From CAYRLW01 sp964425215 (GTDB taxonomy: Bacteria > Spirochaetota > Spirochaetia > Treponematales > Breznakiellaceae): a DNA stretch of 18,981 nt. The position numbers and the translations under genes are program-made. The notes under the pieces were generated by a model. It was not told the origin of the DNA. It was given only the letters and a program-made list of their open reading frames with translations, and did no database searches. Of the stretch, positions 15,286 to 18,981 are shown in pieces; the first letter of the stretch is position 1; each line of letters starts with the position of its first letter. The stretch spans positions 1 through 18,981 of the forward strand of contig CAYRLW010000057.1 of assembly GCA_964425215.1 (NCBI GenBank), in the 5' to 3' direction.

Positions 15286-15304
15286 ATGCTTGATCCACTC
15301 ATAT
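15273..15304. repeat. Direct repeat duplicating the start of the radical SAM gene
   Basis: The 15-base sequence ttgatccactcatat occurs at 15273-15287 and again at 15290-15304, period 17. On the minus strand both copies read ATATGAGTGGATCAA. The upstream ATG (15300-15302) opens a six-codon frame ending in a TGA that overlaps the real start as ATGA. Confidence 0.9.
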
Positions 15305-15309
15305 CTTTA

Positions 15310-15338
15310 AATGTATCGGCATAAGCGGAGTTGGCCAA
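15310..15338 (-). promoter_or_regulatory. Candidate promoter of the seven-gene operon
   Basis: On the minus strand: TTGGCC (15333-15338, four of six -35 bases), a 17-base spacer, and TACATT (15310-15315, four of six -10 bases). Transcription would begin near 15303, at the upstream copy of the duplicated start codon. It is the best match in the 94-base divergent region but is weak. Confidence 0.45.
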
Positions 15339-15343
15339 TAGCG

Positions 15344-15372
15344 TTGCGCTAGGGCGGATCAAAGAATATACT
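15344..15372 (+). promoter_or_regulatory. Candidate promoter of xseA-xseB-mutL
   Basis: TTGCGC (15344-15349), a 17-base spacer, and TATACT (15367-15372, five of six -10 bases). The predicted transcription start, 15379-15380, coincides with the xseA ATG, which would make the message leaderless or nearly so. The -35 box matches only three consensus bases. Confidence 0.5.
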
Positions 15373-15379
15373 CAGGGGC

Positions 15380-16594
15380 ATGGAAGAGAATCGGACCCTA
15401 AGCGTATCGGAACTCACCGAACTCATTCGGCTTTCCCTGGAGGGAAGCTTTGACCATATCACCGTGGAAGGAGAGGTATCCAACTGCCGCCCCTCCAGCA
15501 CGGGACATCTTTATTTTGTTTTAAAGGATCGACAGGCGGTACTTCAGGCGGTTATGTTTAAAAACCGGCTCCGTTCCCTGGACTTTGAGGTGACCGACGG
15601 GCTTTTGGTCCGGGCCACGGGGAGTATTTCCGTTTACGCCCAACGGGGCACCTACCAAATTATCTGCGAAGGTCTGCAAAGGGCGGGTACGGGGAATATT
15701 TTGGCCCTGCTGGAGGAAAGGAAGCAACGACTGGCCCAGGAGGGACTTTTTGACCAGGCCCGGAAAAAGAGCCTACCCCGGTTTCCCCAAACCGTCGCCG
15801 TGGTCAGCTCCCCCACCGGCGCGGCGATCCGGGATATCCTTAACGTACTCCACCGGAGGGCCGCGGGGATTCGGGTTATCATTCTCCCCGCGCCGGTCCA
15901 GGGAGCCGACGCGGCGCCCATCATCGCCCAGAGGATCCGCCAGGCGAATCGGTGGAATTTGGGGGATGTGTTGATCGTCGGCCGGGGCGGCGGGTCTCTG
16001 GAGGATCTGCTCCCCTTTTCGGAAGAAACGGTGGTCCGATCCATCGCCGAATCCCGTATCCCCGTTATCAGCGCCGTGGGCCACGAGATCGATTGGGCCC
16101 TTTCGGATTTCGTAGCGGACCTTCGAGCCCCAACGCCCTCGGCGGCGGCGGAGCTGGTTAGCCAAAACCGCGCGGAAGCCTTGGAACGGGTGCGGGAGAT
16201 CAAGGATCAAATGTACCGGGCCATAAAAGCCAAAACCGATCGGGCACGACTTTTGGCGCGGCCCTTTGCCCGGGAAGATTTGGAATTCCGGTTCCGAAGC
16301 ATCCTCCAGCCCCGGCTGGTTCGCTTCGACGACGCGAAGGAGAATTTGCTTTTGGCCCTTTCGGATCGGATTAGGGAGGGACGCCGGAGGCTAGAACTGG
16401 CGGTCGCGTCCCTGGAAGCGGCCAGTCCCCGGGCCATTTTAAAGCGGGGTTTCTCCGTAGTGGTGAACCAGCGAACCGGCCGCGTCATCCGGGACGCGAC
16501 AACGGTGGAGCTGGGGGACCTCCTTTCGATCCAACCGGAACGGGGGCGCTTGACGGCGCGAACAGAAAAAATAGAGGAGGAGGCAGAGAAATGA
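15380..16594 (+). CDS. xseA: Exodeoxyribonuclease VII large subunit
   Basis: 404 residues. With XseB it degrades single-stranded DNA from both ends to acid-soluble oligonucleotides in repair and mismatch excision. Residues 7-100 are the OB-fold DNA-binding domain (VEGEVSNCRPSSTGHLYFVLKD, from residue 29). The catalytic domain has VVSSPTGAAIRDI (141-153), VGRGGGSLEDL (200-210, the glycine-rich loop) and SAVGHEIDWALSDFVAD (231-247). A helical segment (about 262-365) should bind the small subunit. The ATG at 15380 fits the family N-terminus. Purines (aggggc) sit directly against it, too close for a standard Shine-Dalgarno. The stop overlaps the xseB start (ATGA). Confidence 0.96.
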   Translation: MEENRTLSVSELTELIRLSLEGSFDHITVEGEVSNCRPSSTGHLYFVLKDRQAVLQAVMFKNRLRSLDFEVTDGLLVRATGSISVYAQRGTYQIICEGLQRAGTGNILALLEERKQRLAQEGLFDQARKKSLPRFPQTVAVVSSPTGAAIRDILNVLHRRAAGIRVIILPAPVQGADAAPIIAQRIRQANRWNLGDVLIVGRGGGSLEDLLPFSEETVVRSIAESRIPVISAVGHEIDWALSDFVADLRAPTPSAAAELVSQNRAEALERVREIKDQMYRAIKAKTDRARLLARPFAREDLEFRFRSILQPRLVRFDDAKENLLLALSDRIREGRRRLELAVASLEAASPRAILKRGFSVVVNQRTGRVIRDATTVELGDLLSIQPERGRLTARTEKIEEEAEK

Positions 16595-16824
16595 AAAATT
16601 TCGAGGAACGGCTGGAAAAGTTAGAAGCCCTGGGGCAAAAAATCCGACAAAACGAAGTTCCCCTAGACGAGGCGCTCAAGGCCTTCGAAGAGGGGGTTAG
16701 GTTGGCCAAATCTTTGGAAAAGGATCTGGAGAAAATCGAAAGTCGAATAGAAGTTCTTATGAATGGTCCGAACGCTCCGGAGGATGAGACGCCGGAATTG
16801 GAACTGTTCGATGAAAAACAATAG
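16591..16824 (+). CDS. xseB: Exodeoxyribonuclease VII small subunit
   Basis: 77 residues, normal for XseB. The protein is a helical hairpin that packs in several copies on the long arm of XseA. The family pattern is visible: FEERLEKLEALGQKIRQNEVPLDEALKAFEEG (residues 4-35), then a second charged helix to about residue 57 and an acidic tail (EDETPELELFDEKQ). AGGAGG lies about ten bases before the ATG, which overlaps the xseA stop, so the two subunits are probably made by coupled translation. Confidence 0.95.
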   Translation: MKNFEERLEKLEALGQKIRQNEVPLDEALKAFEEGVRLAKSLEKDLEKIESRIEVLMNGPNAPEDETPELELFDEKQ

Positions 16825-16832
16825 AGACTGGA

Positions 16833-16879
16833 GGCTCTTTCAAAAATAACAGACTTTTGAAAGAACCTCACTCTTTCAA
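16833..16879 (+). promoter_or_regulatory. Two mutually exclusive hairpins ahead of mutL
   Basis: Hairpin A pairs TCTTTCAAAA (16836-16845) with TTTTGAAAGA (16855-16864), ten perfect pairs and a nine-base loop, extendable to GG/CC with one wobble. Hairpin B pairs TTGAAAGA (16857-16864) with a second copy of TCTTTCAA (16872-16879) across a seven-base loop. Both use 16857-16864, so they cannot form together. No T-run follows either. The mutL ribosome site begins at 16887, outside both stems. Confidence 0.6.
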
Positions 16880-16900
16880 CGCTCAAGGGGAGGGAAAACC

Positions 16901-18781
16901 ATGGTCCAAGATCAAGGGGAAAGGACCGTACATCGGCGGTCGGTCCAGGTTTTAAACCCCGAGGTGGCCCGGAAAATCGCCGCCGGAGAGGTAATCGATA
17001 GGCCCGCGGCCCTGGTCCGGGAGCTGGTGGATAACAGCATCGACGCGGGGGCAACGGAAATCGAAGTGGCGGTGGAAGGGGGCGGGAGTCTCCGGCTCGA
17101 GGTAGTCGACGACGGCTTTGGCATGACCCGGGAGGATTTGGACCTCTGTTGGCTCCCCCACGCGACCAGCAAAATACGGACCATCGAGGACCTCTCGTCC
17201 GCCGAAACCCTGGGTTTTCGCGGGGAAGCCCTGGCGGCGATCTCTGCGGTGGCCCATTTGGAAATGGTCAGTTCCATCGACGGGAGGGAAGCATGGAAAC
17301 TGAACGTGGGACCCGGCGTATCCGGTTCCGGAGCCCCCCGGCTCGAGGTTGCTCGACGGCAGAGGGGTACCAGCGTTCGGGTTTCGGGACTCTTCGATTC
17401 GATCCCCGCCCGAAAAAAGTTTTTAAAACGGGAGGGTGCGGAGGCAACCCTTTGTCGCCAGGCCCTGGTCGATAAGGCCCTGGCTTTTCCAAACCTGGGG
17501 TTCCGTTTTCTGAACGGGGGGACCCTGCAGTTGTTTCTGCCCCCGGTAGAAACCTTTAAGGACCGATTTTCCGCCACGGTGCTTAGGGCAAAAGAGGGGA
17601 CCTTTCTCCACGAAATAGCCACAACCGGAGAAGGCTTTTCGGTTACCCTGGTGGTTGGGGGCCCCGAATTAAGCCGCCGGGACAGGAGATCCCAATTTGT
17701 GTTCGCCAACGGTCGTCGGATCCAAGATTTTTCCATCCTTCAGGCCTTGGAATTTGGGGTCCAGGGCTGGTTTCCCAACGGGGAACACCCTATCGGGGCG
17801 ATTTTTATCGATATAGACCCGGCCTTGGCGGACTTTAATATCCACCCGGCCAAGCGGGAAGTCCGGTTTAAAGACGGCGCGGCGATCCATCACCGGATTA
17901 CCACGGCCCTACGGGACTTTTTTCACCGCCGGGGGACCGCGACCATGGGACTTCCCACGGATAGGGTTGCGGATATTCCCACGGATAGGACTAGGGATAT
18001 CCATACGGGGACACCCTCGGGGAAAGACTTCGGGGACGGGGAATACCGGAAGTCCGAGGGCGTGTTTACCCACCCCTCCTTCTATCGTCCCGGAGCCCCC
18101 GGAGAAAAGAACTACGGGGACGGACAGAGTCGGGCAGGCCGGCTGGCCATGGAGGCCCTTTTAGAACAGCCGCCCCCCTTCCCCTCCAGGCCCATGGTCA
18201 TCACCACCCCGGAACCTTCGGAAAAACTCGACTCGACCTCGGAGGTTCGGTACCTGGGTCAACTTTTTAACCTGTTCATCCTGGCGGAACACCGTCAAAA
18301 CCTCTACATCATCGATCAACACGCGGCCCACGAACGGATCCTCTACAACCGTTTTATCGACAATCCGCCGCCGGTTCAAGAATTATTGGTACCCATTCCC
18401 TTTCGTACGGATGATGAGGCGGAGGATACGTTTCTCCGGGATATACAAACAAGTTTGGAGGAATTGGGGGTCCGTATAACCCAGGAAGGGGAAGGTTCCT
18501 GGCGGATCGACGCCCTCCCCGCCCCGTGGCGAGCCTCGGATAGCGAAACGGTTCAAACGATTTTGGCTCTCCGGGAGGGAAGCGAAAACCCGGTAGAACG
18601 GTGGCGGGCTACCATGGCGTGCAAGGCGGCCATAAAAGACGGGGATATCCTGGATAGCGCCACGGCCCTGGAATTGGCCCAGCAGGCCCTGGCTCTTCCC
18701 ATTCCCCTTTGCCCCCACGGCAGGCCCGTTTGGAAAAAAATTGAAAAACAGGAACTGCTGGCGGCGGTCCGCCGGGTCTAG
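16901..18781 (+). CDS. mutL: DNA mismatch repair protein MutL (endonuclease type)
   Basis: 626 residues. MutL links mismatch recognition by MutS to strand incision. The N-terminal GHKL ATPase has E41 and N45 in ELVDNSIDAGA (41-51), D70 in VVDDGFGM, ATSK (88-91) and GFRGEAL (105-111). A poorly conserved linker spans about residues 345-440 and contains short repeats. The C-terminal domain (about 445-626) has DQHAAHERI (from D472), MACKAAIKDGD and CPHGRP, the metal-site motifs of nicking MutL proteins found where MutH is absent. In DQHA-x2-E-x4-E the last E is N483 here. GGGGAGGG six bases before the ATG is the best ribosome site in the window. The gene follows xseB after 76 bases and may share its transcript; both work in strand excision. 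Confidence 0.95.
   Translation: MVQDQGERTVHRRSVQVLNPEVARKIAAGEVIDRPAALVRELVDNSIDAGATEIEVAVEGGGSLRLEVVDDGFGMTREDLDLCWLPHATSKIRTIEDLSSAETLGFRGEALAAISAVAHLEMVSSIDGREAWKLNVGPGVSGSGAPRLEVARRQRGTSVRVSGLFDSIPARKKFLKREGAEATLCRQALVDKALAFPNLGFRFLNGGTLQLFLPPVETFKDRFSATVLRAKEGTFLHEIATTGEGFSVTLVVGGPELSRRDRRSQFVFANGRRIQDFSILQALEFGVQGWFPNGEHPIGAIFIDIDPALADFNIHPAKREVRFKDGAAIHHRITTALRDFFHRRGTATMGLPTDRVADIPTDRTRDIHTGTPSGKDFGDGEYRKSEGVFTHPSFYRPGAPGEKNYGDGQSRAGRLAMEALLEQPPPFPSRPMVITTPEPSEKLDSTSEVRYLGQLFNLFILAEHRQNLYIIDQHAAHERILYNRFIDNPPPVQELLVPIPFRTDDEAEDTFLRDIQTSLEELGVRITQEGEGSWRIDALPAPWRASDSETVQTILALREGSENPVERWRATMACKAAIKDGDILDSATALELAQQALALPIPLCPHGRPVWKKIEKQELLAAVRRV
17954..18001. repeat. Tandem repeat, 2 x 24 bases, in the MutL linker
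   Basis: Two copies, cccacggatagggttgcgga-tatt (17954-17977) and cccacggataggactaggga-tatc (17978-18001), identical at 19 of 24 positions. They encode PTDRVADI and PTDRTRDI. The linker tolerates length change, so this is probably a recent in-frame duplication. Confidence 0.85.
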
Positions 18782-18812
18782 GAGTTTGTCGGACTTGTCC
18801 GTTTTTCATTAA

Positions 18813-18838
18813 AAAAATTGCGGCTTGCCGCAATTTTT
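18813..18838 (+). terminator. Rho-independent terminator after mutL
   Basis: The arms aaaaattgcggc (18813-18824) and gccgcaattttt (18827-18838) are perfectly complementary over 12 bases around a very tight loop (realistically 11 pairs and four bases). The A and T tracts at the two ends would let it work in both directions. A short CGGACTTGTCCG palindrome followed by five Ts (18790-18806) lies just ahead. Confidence 0.85.
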
Positions 18839-18856
18839 ACCCTGAAAACTCCCAAA

Positions 18857-18924
18857 GGAGCCTGTCAAGGTGACTTCCCCAAAAAGACCTCCTGCGGTCA
18901 AAATCTACCGGTCCGACAGGTTCC
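18857..18924. repeat. Palindromic intergenic element
   Basis: The outer arms ggagcctgtc (18857-18866) and gacaggttcc (18915-18924) are complementary at nine of ten positions with one wobble pair. An inner hairpin gacc-tcctgc-ggtc lies at 18886-18899. The right arm is part of accggtccgacagg (18907-18920), whose exact reverse complement of 14 bases occurs at 1679-1692 between two convergent genes. This suggests a dispersed structured intergenic repeat, or a terminator for the minus-strand gene that ends at 18931. Confidence 0.5.
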
Positions 18925-18930
18925 TCGGAT

Positions 18931-18981
18931 TTAACTCAATAATTCGAAATAGAGGTCCTCAAACTGCCGAGCTATCTCTTC
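18931..18981 (-). CDS. 3' end of an unidentified gene, cut by the window edge
   Basis: Minus-strand frame ending in TAA at 18931-18933, giving the C-terminal residues EEIARQFEDLYFELLS. It is open to the window edge. The mix of acidic and hydrophobic residues looks like a protein-ending helix, and the position after a bidirectional terminator and a palindrome suits a convergent gene. Sixteen residues are too few to identify it. Confidence 0.4.
   Translation of the reverse strand, partial: EEIARQFEDLYFELLS

Noticed and set aside
15331..15338. Palindrome ttggccaa as a shared -35 or operator site
   Set aside because: Eight bases is too short to support an operator, and on the plus strand no -10 box stands at the right distance.

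Overview
The window looks like a chromosomal segment from a spirochaete of the Treponema lineage. The main marker is a complete flaA gene (outer-layer protein of spirochaetal periplasmic flagella) with a signal peptide, its own sigma-70-type promoter and a terminator. Protein-coding bases look GC-rich compared with T. pallidum or T. denticola, which would suit the gut treponemes, but I did not compute base composition and the species is not established. No rRNA, IS element, integrase, phage gene or CRISPR array was seen.

Left part (1-5603): a plus-strand membrane protein with three repeated soluble modules converges on a minus-strand DinG/XPD-type helicase carrying an N-terminal JAB/MPN (RadC-like) domain. 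Upstream of it on the minus strand are tRNA-Glu(UUC), with its own promoter and terminator, and a synthetase-only RelA/SpoT protein with C-terminal TPR repeats. Then comes flaA (5670-6734).

Centre (6813-15285): seven minus-strand genes, every adjacent pair overlapping by 1 to 26 bases. In transcription order they are: a radical SAM/SPASM protein with an SpsF-like N-terminal domain; a GT2-type glycosyltransferase; an SpsF-family cytidylyltransferase; a PseG-like/zinc-ribbon/methyltransferase fusion; an ATP-grasp ligase; a periplasmic N-acetylmuramoyl-L-alanine amidase; and a membrane-anchored GerMN-like protein. The first five together suggest making, activating, methylating, conjugating and transferring an unusual sugar (nonulosonate-like or amino-acid-bearing). 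The last two place the operon's output at the cell wall, and flaA lies directly downstream under a separate promoter. This operon is the best candidate for an undescribed system; its product cannot be deduced from sequence.

Right part (15286-18981): a divergent intergenic region carries a candidate promoter for each side. The rightward xseA-xseB-mutL cluster encodes exonuclease VII (two subunits) and the mismatch-repair protein MutL. Two mutually exclusive hairpins lie between xseB and mutL. After mutL come a strong terminator, a palindromic element, and the last codons of a minus-strand gene that runs off the window.
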